DNA of 37,320 nt, taken from NCBI RefSeq assembly GCF_000430625.1, contig NZ_AUMJ01000059.1:1-37320 (forward strand), written 5' to 3'. The notes beneath the pieces were generated by a model. It had not been told where the DNA came from. It saw nothing but the letters and a program-made list of their open reading frames with translations, and ran no database searches. Positions 1-8,883 of this stretch are shown here, piece by piece. Made by a program: the position numbers and the translations under genes. How positions within the stretch are numbered: position 1 is the stretch's first letter; every line of letters starts with the position of its first letter. This stretch comes from Aneurinibacillus terranovensis DSM 18919 (GTDB taxonomy: Bacteria > Bacillota > Bacilli > Aneurinibacillales > Aneurinibacillaceae).

Positions 1-6
1 CATCTG

Positions 7-127
7 CTCTCAGCGGCGACCTTCACATCTTATCAAATCTAAAATACTTTGTCAATAACTTTTTGTGATTTGATTCGATTCAATTGTTGTTGTCACTCGT
101 TAGCGACAAGAAATAATATATCATCTA
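7..127. repeat. Pair of similar 30-bp modules, unknown function
   Basis: The gene-free left end holds two related segments in the same orientation. One is near 7-35 (CTCTCAGCGGCGAC then a TTATCA end) and one near 97-127 (CTCGTTAGCGACAAG then an ATATATCA end). They are separated by AT-rich DNA containing TTTGTCAATAACTTTTTG. I see no open frame worth calling between 1 and 204 and no clear intrinsic terminator for the his operon, which ends at 205. I have an impression that similar modules recur in other Firmicutes, but I cannot name them, so this is only a pattern. Confidence 0.3.
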
Positions 128-204
128 TCCGGATGATTGGCAAGCATAAATTCACAAAAAGACAGCAGAAAAAGATTCCTCTCTTTCCACTGTCCATTCG
201 CACG

Positions 205-858
205 TTATTTTGCATGTCTCTCTTCAAGTACTTTTAATACAGCATCCAACGGAAGTTTTTGCTCACGAAGAAGAACGAGTAAGTGGAACAATAAATCCGC
301 AGCTTCCCACTGAAGCTCTTCATGGCTTCTATTTTTAGCGGCTATAATGACCTCCCCTGCTTCTTCACCGATTTTTTTCAGGATTTTATCAACCCCTTCT
401 TTAAATAGATAGGTGGTATATGACCCTTCCGGCATTTCAGCTTCCCTTGCCGCAATCACTTTTTCCAGTTCATTCACGATAGCAAAACGATTTTTGAGTT
501 TTGCATTTTCCGCTTCCGGATTCCCGTCCGATCTTTCCTTGTTAACAAGTGAATCAGCAAAACAAGAATACTGCCCTCTATGGCAAGCAGGACCGGCCGG
601 AATCACTTTAATCAACAGCGCATCCTGGTCGCAATCATAAATAACATCCACGACCTGCTGCGTATTTCCGGAGGTTGCCCCTTTGTGCCATAACTCCTGG
701 CGGGAACGGCTCCAAAACCACGTTTCTTTCGTCTCCAGCGTTTTTTGCAGTGACTCTTTATTCATATAAGCAAGAGTCAGAACCTCCTTGCTTTGCGCAT
801 CCTGAACAATCGCCGGAATCAGACCGTTTTGATCGAATTTGACTTTTTGCCTTTCCAT
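205..858 (-). CDS. hisI: HisIE: phosphoribosyl-AMP cyclohydrolase / phosphoribosyl-ATP pyrophosphatase
   Basis: Bifunctional cytoplasmic enzyme for steps 2 and 3 of histidine synthesis: it removes pyrophosphate from PR-ATP and then opens the adenine ring of PR-AMP. The N-terminal HisI half (about residues 1-105) shows the metal-site residues DCDQD at 75-79 and the Cys pair in [10 protein letters not shown] (C92, C99). The C-terminal HisE half (about 109-217) has the helical [13 protein letters not shown] and [13 protein letters not shown] segments of the MazG-like fold. The 217-aa length is normal for the fused form. It is the last gene of the operon. Its ATG overlaps the hisF stop as TAATG, so the two are probably translationally coupled. 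Confidence 0.97.
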   Translation of the reverse strand: MERQKVKFDQNGLIPAIVQDAQSKEVLTLAYMNKESLQKTLETKETWFWSRSRQELWHKGATSGNTQQVVDVIYDCDQDALLIKVIPAGPACHRGQYSCFADSLVNKERSDGNPEAENAKLKNRFAIVNELEKVIAAREAEMPEGSYTTYLFKEGVDKILKKIGEEAGEVIIAAKNRSHEELQWEAADLLFHLLVLLREQKLPLDAVLKVLEERHAK

Positions 859-1634
859 TATACCGTCTCCTCTACCGAACGTATCTCAATGCCATGCGTG
901 GACAAATAATGTTTTACCTCTTTGATTGACGTTTCTTTGTAATGAAAAATCGACGCTGCCAGTGCCGCATCCGATTTTCCTTCTACAAACGCCTCGTAAA
1001 AATGTTCCTTTGACCCGGCCCCACCTGAAGCGATGACAGGAATGTGGACCGCCTCCGAAACTGCTCTTGTTAATGCCAGAGCAAAACCTTCCTTCTGTCC
1101 GTCACAGTCCATACTGGTGAGTAAAATTTCGCCTGCACCCAGTTCTTCTACCCTTTTCGCCCACTCTACCGCATCCATGCCGGTTGCCTGCCGGCCGCCG
1201 TGCGTATACACTTCCCATCCACTACCGTTCTCGCGCGCCTTCGCGTCAATGGCAACTACGATGCACTGGCTGCCAAACACCTTCGCGCCTTCCCTTATCA
1301 GTTCGGGCTGCTTTACGGCGGCGGTGTTAACTGAGACTTTATCCGCACCTGCGCGCAGAATTCTGCGCATATCATCAACGGCATTAATACCTCCACCAAC
1401 CGTAAAAGGGATGGTTACGTTTGCCGCTGTCTGCTGAACAACCCCTACCATCGTCTCTCTACCTTCGTGTGAAGCGGAGATGTCCAGAAAAACAAGTTCG
1501 TCGGCACCTTCGTCACTGTAGCGTTTTGCAAGTTCAACCGGGTCACCCGCATCACGCAAATTCACAAAACTTACGCCTTTAACCACACGGCCCTCTTTTA
1601 CATCAAGGCAGGGGATGATGCGTTTTGCCAGCAT
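858..1634 (-). CDS. hisF: HisF: imidazole glycerol phosphate synthase, cyclase subunit
   Basis: (beta/alpha)8-barrel subunit of IGP synthase. It uses ammonia delivered by HisH to turn PRFAR into imidazole glycerol phosphate and AICAR. The catalytic aspartates are visible as D11 in [15 protein letters not shown] and D130 in CIVVAIDAK. Phosphate-binding glycine loops appear as FTVGGGIN and VIASGGAG. The length of 258 aa is typical. The gene lies between hisA and hisIE, and both junctions are one-base TAATG stop/start overlaps. HisH is encoded two genes upstream, so both subunits come from the same transcript. Confidence 0.97.
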   Translation of the reverse strand: MLAKRIIPCLDVKEGRVVKGVSFVNLRDAGDPVELAKRYSDEGADELVFLDISASHEGRETMVGVVQQTAANVTIPFTVGGGINAVDDMRRILRAGADKVSVNTAAVKQPELIREGAKVFGSQCIVVAIDAKARENGSGWEVYTHGGRQATGMDAVEWAKRVEELGAGEILLTSMDCDGQKEGFALALTRAVSEAVHIPVIASGGAGSKEHFYEAFVEGKSDAALAASIFHYKETSIKEVKHYLSTHGIEIRSVEETV

Positions 1635-2371
1635 TATATTACCTCCTTAACATTTGCAATGGCGTTCGCCAACTGAATACGGTCCGTGTAAAGGGCTTTT
1701 CCGACAATGGCTCCGCCGACGCCATCTTTCGCGTACCGGGCGAGTTCAAGCAAATCCTGCTCCACGCTTACCCCGCCTGAAGCAATCACATTTTTGCCGG
1801 TTGCACGTGCAAGTCTTACAATGGCCTCTGTATTAGGTCCTTCCAGTGTGCCGTCGCGGGAAATATCCGTATAAATGAACGTTTCAGCTCCTTTGGCAAT
1901 CAATATCCGGGCAAGCTCTTCGGCCGTGACTTCGGAGGTTTCCAACCAGCCGTGTGTTGCTACATATCCATTCCGTGCGTCGATCCCGATTGCAACCTTA
2001 TCCCCGTATTTCGCCAGTACCTGCTCGGCAAACGGCTGATCCTGAATAGCGGCTGTGCCAAGAATTACACGGCTTACGCCACCTTCAAGATAACGGTCCA
2101 CATCTTCCATTCGACGCAGTCCTCCGCCAATTTGTACCGGAACATCAAGGCCCCGCGCAATGGCCAGTACGATTTCATCGTTTATCGGGTGGCCCGCTTT
2201 AGCCCCGTCCAGATCGACGAGATGCACCCATTCCGCTCCCTGTTCCGCCCACTGTTTAGCCATCCCGAGCGGTGAATCGCCATACACGGTCTCCCTGGCG
2301 TAATCACCCTGCAGCAGGCGAACACATTTGCCGCCGCGGATATCAATCGCCGGATAAATAACAAATTTCAT
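1634..2371 (-). CDS. hisA: HisA: ProFAR isomerase
   Basis: Catalyses the Amadori rearrangement of ProFAR to PRFAR. It is a (beta/alpha)8 barrel homologous to HisF. The general acid/base aspartates are D10 ([15 protein letters not shown]) and D131 ([10 protein letters not shown]), and the second-half motif [14 protein letters not shown] is intact. The 245-aa length is standard. A strong ribosome-binding site (GGAGAGAGGGAG) precedes the ATG. The 54-bp gap to hisH is the largest gap inside the operon. Confidence 0.97.
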   Translation of the reverse strand: MKFVIYPAIDIRGGKCVRLLQGDYARETVYGDSPLGMAKQWAEQGAEWVHLVDLDGAKAGHPINDEIVLAIARGLDVPVQIGGGLRRMEDVDRYLEGGVSRVILGTAAIQDQPFAEQVLAKYGDKVAIGIDARNGYVATHGWLETSEVTAEELARILIAKGAETFIYTDISRDGTLEGPNTEAIVRLARATGKNVIASGGVSVEQDLLELARYAKDGVGGAIVGKALYTDRIQLANAIANVKEVI

Positions 2372-2425
2372 CCCTGCTCTCCCTCTCTCCTTAACAACTT
2401 GGCCAGCGTCAAGCCGATAACTCTC

Positions 2426-3049
2426 CTAAATAAGCGCTGTTTCACACAAATTCGCGAAGTTCTCTAGTAATTTCATTCCGACCGAACCGCTTTTCTCCGG
2501 ATGGAACTGCATCCCGTATACATTGTTGCGACCAACAATGGCCGGCACGGTCTGATAGTAATCCGTAGTCGCAAGCAGAATATCCCTGTTCTCCCCGCCA
2601 GGCTGGAGGAAATACGAGTGAACGAAGTAAACATACCCTTCGTTTACCTGATTAAAAATAGGGTTTTCGTCCCGAAGAAATTCCAGTCGATTCCATCCCA
2701 TATGCGGAATTTTATAGTCACCGGTAAATCGCTTTACGTGTCCTGGCAAAAGGCCAAGTCCTGTGTGGTCCCCATGTTCATTACTGGACTCAAAAAGAAT
2801 TTGCATCCCAAGGCAAATGCCGAGCAAAGGTTTTCCGCTTGCGGCATACCGTTTAATCGGCTCAATGAGGCCCCGTTCCCGCAAATTGTCCATGGCGTCC
2901 CCGAACGCGCCGACTCCGGGTAAAATGGCCCCTTCAGCTTTCATGAGCTTATCGCCATCCGAAACAAAAGCATACGCATGTCCAAGGCGTTCCACTGCCT
3001 TGCTCACGCTGTGCAAATTCCCCATCCCGTAGTCAATAATCGCGATCAT
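2426..3049 (-). CDS. hisH: HisH: imidazole glycerol phosphate synthase, glutaminase subunit
   Basis: Class-I glutamine amidotransferase that hydrolyses glutamine and channels ammonia to HisF. The catalytic triad is readable: nucleophile C79 in LLGICLGMQ, then H183 and E185 in GMQFHPEKSG. The oxyanion-strand motif LPGVGAFGDAM is present at 43-53. The protein has 207 aa, normal for the family. It starts 2 bp after hisB ends and is followed by hisA. Confidence 0.97.
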   Translation of the reverse strand: MIAIIDYGMGNLHSVSKAVERLGHAYAFVSDGDKLMKAEGAILPGVGAFGDAMDNLRERGLIEPIKRYAASGKPLLGICLGMQILFESSNEHGDHTGLGLLPGHVKRFTGDYKIPHMGWNRLEFLRDENPIFNQVNEGYVYFVHSYFLQPGGENRDILLATTDYYQTVPAIVGRNNVYGMQFHPEKSGSVGMKLLENFANLCETALI

Positions 3050-3051
3050 GG

Positions 3052-3639
3052 TTACAACAACCCCTTTGTAGACGGAATGCCTTTGACACGGGGGTCGACC
3101 GTTGTCGCTTCATCTAACGCACGGCCTAGCGCTTTAAAAATGGCTTCGATCATGTGATGGGTATTGCGCCCGTAATGTACGATAACATGAAGCGTGATGC
3201 GCGCTTCCAGTGCAAGCTTCCAGAGGAATTCGTGGACGAGTTCCGTCGGAAACGTCCCTACCATACTCGAAGGATACTCCGCTCGATATTCGAGGTGCGG
3301 ACGGTTGCTTATATCAAGGGCTACCTGGGCTAACGCTTCGTCCATAGGGATAAAAACATTGCTGTAGCGTTTGATTCCCTTTTTATCACCCAGTGCTTCA
3401 CGCAGGGCTTGCCCCAAACAAATCGCAATGTCTTCTACCGTATGGTGGTAGTCGATTTCGATATCGCCTTTTGCGTGTACCTCCAGTTCGAATTGGCCAT
3501 GCTTCGCAAACAAATCAAGCATATGGTCAAGAAAAGGAACATCTGTCCGAAGCGTACTCATCCCTTCTCCGTCGATTCCAAACATAAGCTGAATATCCGT
3601 TTCATTTGTTTTCCGATTAATCGTGGCTTTGCGCATCAT
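3052..3639 (-). CDS. hisB: HisB: imidazoleglycerol-phosphate dehydratase
   Basis: Manganese-dependent dehydratase that converts IGP to imidazole acetol phosphate. This is the monofunctional bacterial form of 195 aa, without the histidinol-phosphatase domain of enterobacterial HisB. The metal-binding signatures FLDHMLDLFAKHG, DYHHTVEDIAICLG and HHMIEAIFKALGRAL are all intact. Two adjacent ATG codons (3639, 3636) follow GAGGGGGAATC, and the second has the better spacing. No histidinol-phosphate aminotransferase or phosphatase gene is in this window, so those steps must be encoded elsewhere. Confidence 0.96.
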   Translation of the reverse strand: MMRKATINRKTNETDIQLMFGIDGEGMSTLRTDVPFLDHMLDLFAKHGQFELEVHAKGDIEIDYHHTVEDIAICLGQALREALGDKKGIKRYSNVFIPMDEALAQVALDISNRPHLEYRAEYPSSMVGTFPTELVHEFLWKLALEARITLHVIVHYGRNTHHMIEAIFKALGRALDEATTVDPRVKGIPSTKGLL

Positions 3640-3648
3640 GATTCCCCC

Positions 3649-4923
3649 TCATTTTTCGTTTTCAAGCCGAACCTGAATGGCACGCGCATGAGCCTCTAAC
3701 CCTTCCTGTCTCGCAAAGGTCACCATTTTGCTTCCGTTAGCCAATAAATCTGACTTACTGTATGCAATTAAGCTGGACTTTTTAAGAAAGTCATCCACAT
3801 TAAGCGGCGAGGAGAAACGGGCGGTTCCATTCGTCGGCAAGACATGGTTTGGTCCGGCAAAATAATCCCCAACCGGCTCGGAGCTATACGCGCCAAGGAA
3901 AATAGCTCCGGCATTTTTTACTTTTCCCAGGTTGCCCACCGGATCCTCAATCATCAGTTCAAGATGTTCGGGCGCCAGCCGATTAACCACAGCAAAACCG
4001 TGCTCCAGATTTTCAACGAGACAAATCGCACCGTAATCACGAAGGGCCGCCTCCGCAATTTCTTTGCGCGGCAGTTCCGCCAGCTGTCTATCCACTTCCT
4101 GCTGTACGTTATCCGCCAACCGGCGTGAAGCGGTCACGAGAACAGCCGAAGCCATCCGGTCATGTTCCGCCTGGGAAAGTAAATCTGCCGCTACATAAGA
4201 GGGATTGGCCGTATCGTCTGCCAGCACAACGATTTCGCTCGGGCCTGCAACCATATCTATATCAACGATGCCAAATACTTCCCGCTTGGCAAGGGCAACG
4301 TATATGTTTCCTGGACCTACAATTTTATCAACCGGTTTAATGGACTCAGTCCCATACGCGAGGGCCGCAATCGCCTGCGCTCCTCCTATTTTGTAGATCT
4401 CCTGGATTCCGAGTTCACGGGCTGCAACGAGTACACCGGGATTAAGACCGCCGTTTTTGTCGGGAGGTGTGAGCATCACGATTTCTTCGACACCGGCAAC
4501 TTGAGCGGGTATCGCATTCATTAACACAGAAGAAGGATAGGCAGCTGTTCCTCCGGGGACATACAAGCCTACCCGCTGCAGCGGACGAATGATTTGTCCG
4601 AGCATTGTGCCAGACTCTTTGGTCGTCATCCATGATTGACGCATCTGCCTGCCGTGGTAGTCTCGAATATTGGCCGCGGCTTCGCGAATCGCTTCCCGTA
4701 CTTCAGGGTTAATTTGCTCATCGGCAGCCTTTATTTCCTCTGCCGTTACCCGCATCCCATGTAATTCGATACCGTCGAATTCTTTTGTAAAACCAAGGAC
4801 GGCACGGTCACCGTCACGTTTCACTTTATCCAGAATGGCAAGTACTGCCTTGCGCTGTGCTTCTGTCCCATTCTCCACGTCCCTTCGGGTGGAAAAATTC
4901 CCGGCTTCAACGATTCGAATCAT
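3649..4923 (-). CDS. hisD: HisD: histidinol dehydrogenase
   Basis: Zinc- and NAD-dependent enzyme for the last two steps, L-histidinol to L-histidine. Family motifs present are [45 protein letters not shown] and GPNHVLPT, which include the zinc and catalytic histidines. I chose the ATG at 4923 (424 aa, beginning [10 protein letters not shown]) over an in-frame codon 63 bp further upstream. It is preceded by GGAGAAAGGGGAG at good spacing, and the longer version would overlap hisG. It sits 4 bp after hisG. Confidence 0.95.
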   Translation of the reverse strand: MIRIVEAGNFSTRRDVENGTEAQRKAVLAILDKVKRDGDRAVLGFTKEFDGIELHGMRVTAEEIKAADEQINPEVREAIREAAANIRDYHGRQMRQSWMTTKESGTMLGQIIRPLQRVGLYVPGGTAAYPSSVLMNAIPAQVAGVEEIVMLTPPDKNGGLNPGVLVAARELGIQEIYKIGGAQAIAALAYGTESIKPVDKIVGPGNIYVALAKREVFGIVDIDMVAGPSEIVVLADDTANPSYVAADLLSQAEHDRMASAVLVTASRRLADNVQQEVDRQLAELPRKEIAEAALRDYGAICLVENLEHGFAVVNRLAPEHLELMIEDPVGNLGKVKNAGAIFLGAYSSEPVGDYFAGPNHVLPTNGTARFSSPLNVDDFLKKSSLIAYSKSDLLANGSKMVTFARQEGLEAHARAIQVRLENEK

Positions 4924-4927
4924 CAGC

Positions 4928-5575
4928 CTACTCCCCTTTCTCCACGATGGACGCGAATTTTTCATATACATAATCCACCGCGTCACTTTTCATCCGGTAG
5001 CTTACGCGATTCGCGATCAATCGCGTGGTAATTGGAACAATTTCCTCCAGTTCTACAAGCCCGTTCTCCTCCAGGGTTCTCCCGGTTGAAACAATATCCA
5101 CGATTCGTTCAGCAAGTCCGATGAGAGGAGCCAGTTCAATGGAACCGTTCAACTTAATCACTTCAACCTGCTGGCCTTGCTCACGAAAATATTTAGACGC
5201 AATGTTTGGATACTTCGTCGCCACGCGCGGCGAGCTCCCGGAGGGCTTCCAGCCCGGAAGTCCGGCCACAGACATACGGCAGAGACTGATTTTCAAATCG
5301 AGCAATTCATATACGTCCCGGTCTTCTTCGAGCAAAACATCCTTGCCGACCACCCCGATGTCAGCCACTCCGTATTCGACATAGGTCGGCACATCCATAG
5401 GTTTGGCAAGAATAAAGTCCATGTTCGCTTCAGGAACAGGGACAATCAGCTTGCGGGAATCATCAAACTCAGGAGGAAGTGGTACGCCTGCCCTGCGCAG
5501 TAAATCCGCCGCCTCTTCAAAAATTCGCCCTTTCGGCATCGCAACAATAAGTTTCTCACTGGATGCAATGGACAT
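4928..5575 (-). CDS. hisG: HisG (short form): ATP phosphoribosyltransferase catalytic subunit
   Basis: Commits ATP and PRPP to histidine synthesis. At 215 aa this is the short HisG, which lacks the C-terminal allosteric domain and depends on HisZ, encoded just upstream. Visible motifs are [17 protein letters not shown] at the N-terminus and the PRPP-binding stretch [20 protein letters not shown]. Its ATG shares a base with the hisZ stop (TAATG), and AAAGGAGGGAG provides the ribosome-binding site. The pairing fits known hetero-octameric HisZG enzymes, where feedback by histidine acts through HisZ. Confidence 0.96.
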   Translation of the reverse strand: MSIASSEKLIVAMPKGRIFEEAADLLRRAGVPLPPEFDDSRKLIVPVPEANMDFILAKPMDVPTYVEYGVADIGVVGKDVLLEEDRDVYELLDLKISLCRMSVAGLPGWKPSGSSPRVATKYPNIASKYFREQGQQVEVIKLNGSIELAPLIGLAERIVDIVSTGRTLEENGLVELEEIVPITTRLIANRVSYRMKSDAVDYVYEKFASIVEKGE

Positions 5576-6744
5576 TAGGCTCCCTCCTTTGTCAAATCGA
5601 TGACTTCATCCTGCAGCTGTGTATGGATAGCTGCATCGTATTCTTCTTTTCGCTGGGCTATGACAACAAGTCCCTGTTCCAGACGCAGTTTGCTTGCCTT
5701 TTCCAGCGCTTCTTTACGCTGATTTTCGCTGTATAAAATGAAAACTCGCTTGACAGGCTCCGGCTTATACTCCGACGCATCCATCAGCCGATCCATTCGC
5801 ACAGCAAATCCAGTGGCCGGGCACGGCCGTCCGAATTGAGCCATTAAACCATTGTAACGCCCGCCTGTACAAAGCGGAAATCCTTGATTGGCAGCATATC
5901 CTTCAAATAAAACCCCTGTATAATAATTTAAATTGCTTAAAAGATTCAAATCAAAAAGTATATAGTCTGTCACCTGATACGCTTCGAGCGCTTCCCATAA
6001 CTCTGCGAGGTTAAGGACGGCTTTACGGGCCCGTCCGTTTACCGTAATCGATTTCGCTTTCTCGATTAATTCTTTACCCCCGCGTAGCGTAAGAAGTTCG
6101 CACAAGCGCTGCTCGTTTTCTTTATTCAGGGCAAGGCCTTTCACATACGCGCGAAATCCGACGTAATTCCTGTAGTGTAAAAATTCTTTTAGCGTCTCCC
6201 TATCTGCCGGATTCTCCACAATTTCCTCAAGAAGCCCCTCCAAAAAGCCGATATGCCCGATGACAATCTTAAACATTTCAACCCCGCATGCTTTTAAAAC
6301 AGAAACGGCGAGGGCAATCGCCTCCGCATCCGCATCGGCCAAATCGGATCCGATATACTCGATCCCCGTGTGGCCGAATTCGGCGTTGCGGCCGGCTTCT
6401 TGCGCCTGCGCCCGAAAAACGTTAGCTGTATACATTAACCGCAGGGGAAGCGGTTCATCTTTAAGCAGCGAAGAAGCAACCCGTGCAATCGGTGCTGTCA
6501 TATCCGGACGAAGCACCAGGGTCTTTCCCTCTTTGTCCAACAGTTTAAACAATTTATTGTCAAGTGTAGCGCTGGCTCCGCCAACGGTATCGTAATATTC
6601 AAGTGTCGGGGTAGCAATTTCCCGATACCCCCAGCGCACCATGCATTCTTTTAGCCGCTCTTCCAACCAGCGCTGCTTCTCCAGCGTATCCGGCAGCACA
6701 TCACGCATACCAAGCGGCTTTTCAAATCCAAGCGGTTTTGACAT
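5575..6744 (-). CDS. hisZ: HisZ: ATP phosphoribosyltransferase regulatory subunit
   Basis: Histidyl-tRNA-synthetase-like paralogue that lacks aminoacylation activity and acts as the regulatory partner of short HisG. Class-II synthetase-like segments are [27 protein letters not shown], and a histidine-binding-type region with [14 protein letters not shown] and [13 protein letters not shown] chose the ATG at 6744 (389 aa, [13 protein letters not shown]) because GGGAGTGGAG lies a few bases upstream. The codon seven residues earlier has no ribosome-binding site. It is the first gene of the operon, directly behind the candidate operator at 6769-6792. Confidence 0.95.
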   Translation of the reverse strand: MSKPLGFEKPLGMRDVLPDTLEKQRWLEERLKECMVRWGYREIATPTLEYYDTVGGASATLDNKLFKLLDKEGKTLVLRPDMTAPIARVASSLLKDEPLPLRLMYTANVFRAQAQEAGRNAEFGHTGIEYIGSDLADADAEAIALAVSVLKACGVEMFKIVIGHIGFLEGLLEEIVENPADRETLKEFLHYRNYVGFRAYVKGLALNKENEQRLCELLTLRGGKELIEKAKSITVNGRARKAVLNLAELWEALEAYQVTDYILFDLNLLSNLNYYTGVLFEGYAANQGFPLCTGGRYNGLMAQFGRPCPATGFAVRMDRLMDASEYKPEPVKRVFILYSENQRKEALEKASKLRLEQGLVVIAQRKEEYDAAIHTQLQDEVIDLTKEGA

Positions 6745-6768
6745 CCGTCTCCACTCCCGTCTCATTTA

Positions 6769-6792
6769 CTTTAGTTTGGTAGAGAACTAAAG
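6769..6792. promoter_or_regulatory. Candidate his-operon operator (perfect 8+8 palindrome)
   Basis: CTTTAGTT and AACTAAAG form a perfect 8-bp inverted repeat around an 8-bp spacer, 25 bp upstream of the hisZ start. With the promoter below, the site would lie about +7 to +30 of the transcript, a typical repressor position. A TrpR-like protein (YerC/HisR) has been proposed as the histidine-operon regulator in Bacillales. That it binds here is my inference. No T-box leader fits in the short space available. Confidence 0.55.
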
Positions 6793-6805
6793 CGTTGTTG
6801 AATGT

Positions 6806-6835
6806 AGTCTACCACGCGTTGTTGGAAGTCGTCAA
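6806..6835 (-). promoter_or_regulatory. Candidate sigma-A promoter of the his operon
   Basis: On the minus strand, TTGACG (6835-6830) and TAGACT (6811-6806) are separated by 18 bp. A short direct repeat, GCGTTGTTG on the plus strand at 6792-6800 and 6816-6824, overlaps the promoter with 24-bp spacing and may be a second regulatory element. The match is moderate, not consensus. Confidence 0.5.
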
Positions 6836-6840
6836 CAGTT

Positions 6841-7056
6841 GGTGAATGGAATGGTTCGTTTTTTATTTTTTGCTTTTTTCCCGCTGCCTAGTTTTATGAA
6901 CAGAGGGGGACGTCTTTCTGTCCGATTGTCTCCCTCTTCGAGCTACCCGGATGTTTCGGACAGGGTCTCCCTGTTTGTTCTAATACGGACAGTTTACGCT
7001 TCCTTGCAAGGAAAGACCCCACAAAAAATAAAACGGACCATTCCATCCCACTCACC
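6841..7056 (-). repeat. Palindromic repeat family, copy 1 (intact core)
   Basis: A 216-bp imperfect palindrome. The left arm GGTGAATGGAATGGTTCG and the reverse complement of the right arm share ATGGAATGGTYCG followed by T-rich DNA. Read on the minus strand, the centre is CTGTCCGA (6963-6956), a 30-nt loop (6955-6926) and TCGGACAG (6925-6918). The outer helix continues after an AAAGAC bulge on the 3' side. The loop starts AACATCCGGGTAGCTC and ends GGGAGACAA. The same loop recurs at 12905-12934 and 25063-25092. It lies between the his promoter and the esterase pseudogene and encodes no convincing protein. Confidence 0.8.
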
Positions 7057-7062
7057 GTTATT

Positions 7063-7462
7063 TTACTCCATAGAAATAAGCCAACGTCGCCGGTAGCTGG
7101 CTCTGCCAGAATCCCCAGTCATGCGCCGTCCTGTTCCGCATATGCCACCTTTGCCCCCCCTCTTTTCAAGCAACTGCTTCATTTCACGATTATACATAAG
7201 GAAGTCCACTTTTCCTGTATCTACCGCTACCTCGGTTTCCTTTCGCCCGACCACCAAGTAGATATTAAGATGATCTAATGCAATCTGCTGCAAAACATTT
7301 TTCATCGTATCAGGATAGAAATCCCCGGATAATAAAAAAAGTGGGGAGCAGTTCATCTATAAAAAAAGATTTGTAAGCGGCATTGAGCAAGCGCCCGGTG
7401 CCGTATTCTTCGGTGCGATTCTCGTACGACACTGTAACAGCAGCAATAATAAAAGGAAACAG
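7063..7462 (-). pseudogene. Esterase D-like alpha/beta hydrolase remnant
   Basis: Three pieces of one esterase can be read in different frames. First, about 7462-7325 encodes PFIIAAVTVSYENRTEEYG and ends in FIDELLPTF. Second, about 7350-7170 encodes LSGDFYPD, YLVVGRKETE and MKQLLEKRG. Third, about 7165-7063 encodes KVAYAEQDGAHDWGFWQSQL and ends AYFYGVK then a stop. The second frameshift falls at a run of seven G (C on the plus strand). About 60 residues that should carry the GxSxGG nucleophile elbow are missing between the first two pieces, and the N-terminus is absent. The catalytic serine is therefore gone and the gene is dead. Homology stops near 7462, where AT-rich DNA begins. Confidence 0.75.
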
Positions 7463-7555
7463 TCCCCTTACCAAAAAATAAAAAATGATAATTTATGAAA
7501 ATTTTGTAAATAATATTGTAATTTTGTACCAGGTATATTATAGTTAATTTTGTGA

Positions 7556-8166
7556 AAAATTGCATCATTGGCTTTGCTGACATCAGCAATACCAACTACT
7601 TTTGTCAGTGCAGAGCAACCTAGTAGTGTGAGTTCTCAAGCTACAACATCTGCCTCTCAGTTAAAAGGAACAGATTTTGCTGATTATGTATCCAGTCTTG
7701 GTCAAGGTGAATTTGATTCCCAACAAAAAAAGTTAAAACAACAATTTGATAGTTTAACAGACAAAGAGTTCGATTCTTTTATGCACAACTATGTAATGAA
7801 GAATAAAGACTCAGGAATTGATTTAAGCAAAAAAATGAAATCTCTTGGAATTGATTTTTCTATGAAGCCCCAAGGCGTATCGGCTCAGCCAATGATTGTT
7901 GGAGCATCTCAATTAACTTTAGATGTGTATTCTGGTAAAAGAGGTGGAGACTCGTATACTCGATTATACGCATCATGGGCTTCATCTACTTCCGAAACAA
8001 GTCCAGCTTCATATGATTTGGTATCCATAGAATGGGATCCAAGTGTCGGAGCATTTTATTCTGCTGATGTTGGAGATGCTACAAAAGCATCCAATTAGCT
8101 ATAATGCAACAATAAGCAGTTCAGAACTTAAGTGGGAAAAATACAATGAGAATGCAACCACCCTTT
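7556..8166 (+). pseudogene. AT-rich gene for a putative secreted protein, broken at both ends
   Basis: The main open frame runs from a TTG at 7568 to the stop at 8098 (about 176 aa). In-frame codons just upstream (KIASLALLTSAIPTTFVSA) look like a signal peptide ending in a VSA signal-peptidase site. A stop at 7553 cuts them off from any start, and the A-tract at 7555-7559 is a plausible indel site. After the stop, the +1 frame continues as YNATISSSELKWEKYNENA to a stop at 8166, suggesting a second frameshift. The mature part is rich in Ser, Lys and Asp. I do not recognise the family. Base composition is clearly more AT-rich than the his genes, consistent with horizontal transfer. A shortened but functional product from the TTG cannot be excluded. 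Confidence 0.5.
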
Positions 8167-8178
8167 AATAATTCAAAA

Positions 8179-8210
8179 GGCATCCGGTTAAACTGGATGC
8201 CCTTTGTTCT
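8179..8210 (+). terminator. Hairpin terminator after the 7568 gene
   Basis: GGCATCCGG (8179-8187) pairs with CTGGATGCC (8193-8201), with one G-U pair and a 5-nt loop, followed by CTTTGTTCT. The U-tract is imperfect. It separates the broken secreted-protein gene from the lipoprotein gene that starts at 8233. Confidence 0.6.
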
Positions 8211-8232
8211 ATATAGAATGGAGGTAAAATTT

Positions 8233-8790
8233 ATGGCAAAAAAATCCGTTTTGATTGTTTTTATCCTTACGGCATCTTTAGGATTGCTATCCTGTAATCA
8301 AAATCGACTCGTCCCTGCTGAAGCAGAACAAGCAAGTCAACCGGTAATGGAGGCTATTTTTTACCACCATTATTCCGTTTCTCTTTTTCAATTTGGCAAA
8401 ATTATGAACAAATTATCCCTGGTTACTCATCAGCAAGATTTACCTTACATTAAGGGGATGGTGGATGCTTACGATGATACGAATCCTTTATTTATTTCGG
8501 CTCTAATAGTTAATGACAAAGAAACATTTAATAAAATAGTCCCCAAAGATTTACAGGAGGAAGTAATAGCTCTATTTAATAACCAAAAGGCATATATTTC
8601 CTATGTTGAAACTTTGTTAGAGCAAAAAGACACCGCAAAAATTAAAAAGAACGCAGGAGAATTTGCTAACGTATATAAACTTGAAAGAGAGTTAAACGAC
8701 AACCGGCTTCGAAATAGGGAAGATTTGAGTGATTATAAAAAGAGCCTGCTGCAAATGAATAAGATTTTAAGTAAGTATGCTAATCATTAA
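8233..8790 (+). CDS. Putative lipoprotein of unknown function
   Basis: A 185-aa protein with a lipoprotein signal peptide: MAKKSVLIVFILTASLGLLS followed by Cys, giving the lipobox LLSC at residues 18-21. The mature protein is expected to be anchored on the outside of the membrane. The rest is charged and probably helical, with no motif I recognise. The ATG at 8233 was chosen because GGAGG lies 8 bp upstream and because it gives a proper signal peptide. A longer in-frame reading would run back through the terminator. The gene is AT-rich like its upstream neighbour and convergent with corA, with a degenerate repeat between them. Confidence 0.75.
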   Translation: MAKKSVLIVFILTASLGLLSCNQNRLVPAEAEQASQPVMEAIFYHHYSVSLFQFGKIMNKLSLVTHQQDLPYIKGMVDAYDDTNPLFISALIVNDKETFNKIVPKDLQEEVIALFNNQKAYISYVETLLEQKDTAKIKKNAGEFANVYKLERELNDNRLRNREDLSDYKKSLLQMNKILSKYANH

Positions 8791-8831
8791 TCCGGAATGG
8801 TAAAATTTTGACCGGGATTTGACCCAAAACG

Positions 8832-8883
8832 TTGCAGATGCAGCGAAATCCGTTTATTTTTGCATTTTTCCACTCTGGAGGAA
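8832..8883. repeat. Truncated arm of the palindromic repeat family
   Basis: Just left of copy 2, the segment around CCGTTTATTTTTGCATTTTTCC resembles the outer arm of copy 2 (CCGTTTCTTATTTTTTGC, then TTTCC). It has no partner arm of its own, so it looks like a broken copy in tandem with the next one. Confidence 0.4.

Noticed and set aside
6745-6840. T-box or histidine attenuator upstream of hisZ
   Set aside because: The leader is only about 55 nt, with no AGGGTGG-type T-box sequence and no His-rich leader peptide.
6839-7096. Plus-strand 85-codon frame, and similar frames at 8832-9240 and 24941-25204
   Set aside because: All fall in palindromic repeats, with Phe-rich starts that only reflect the T-rich arms.
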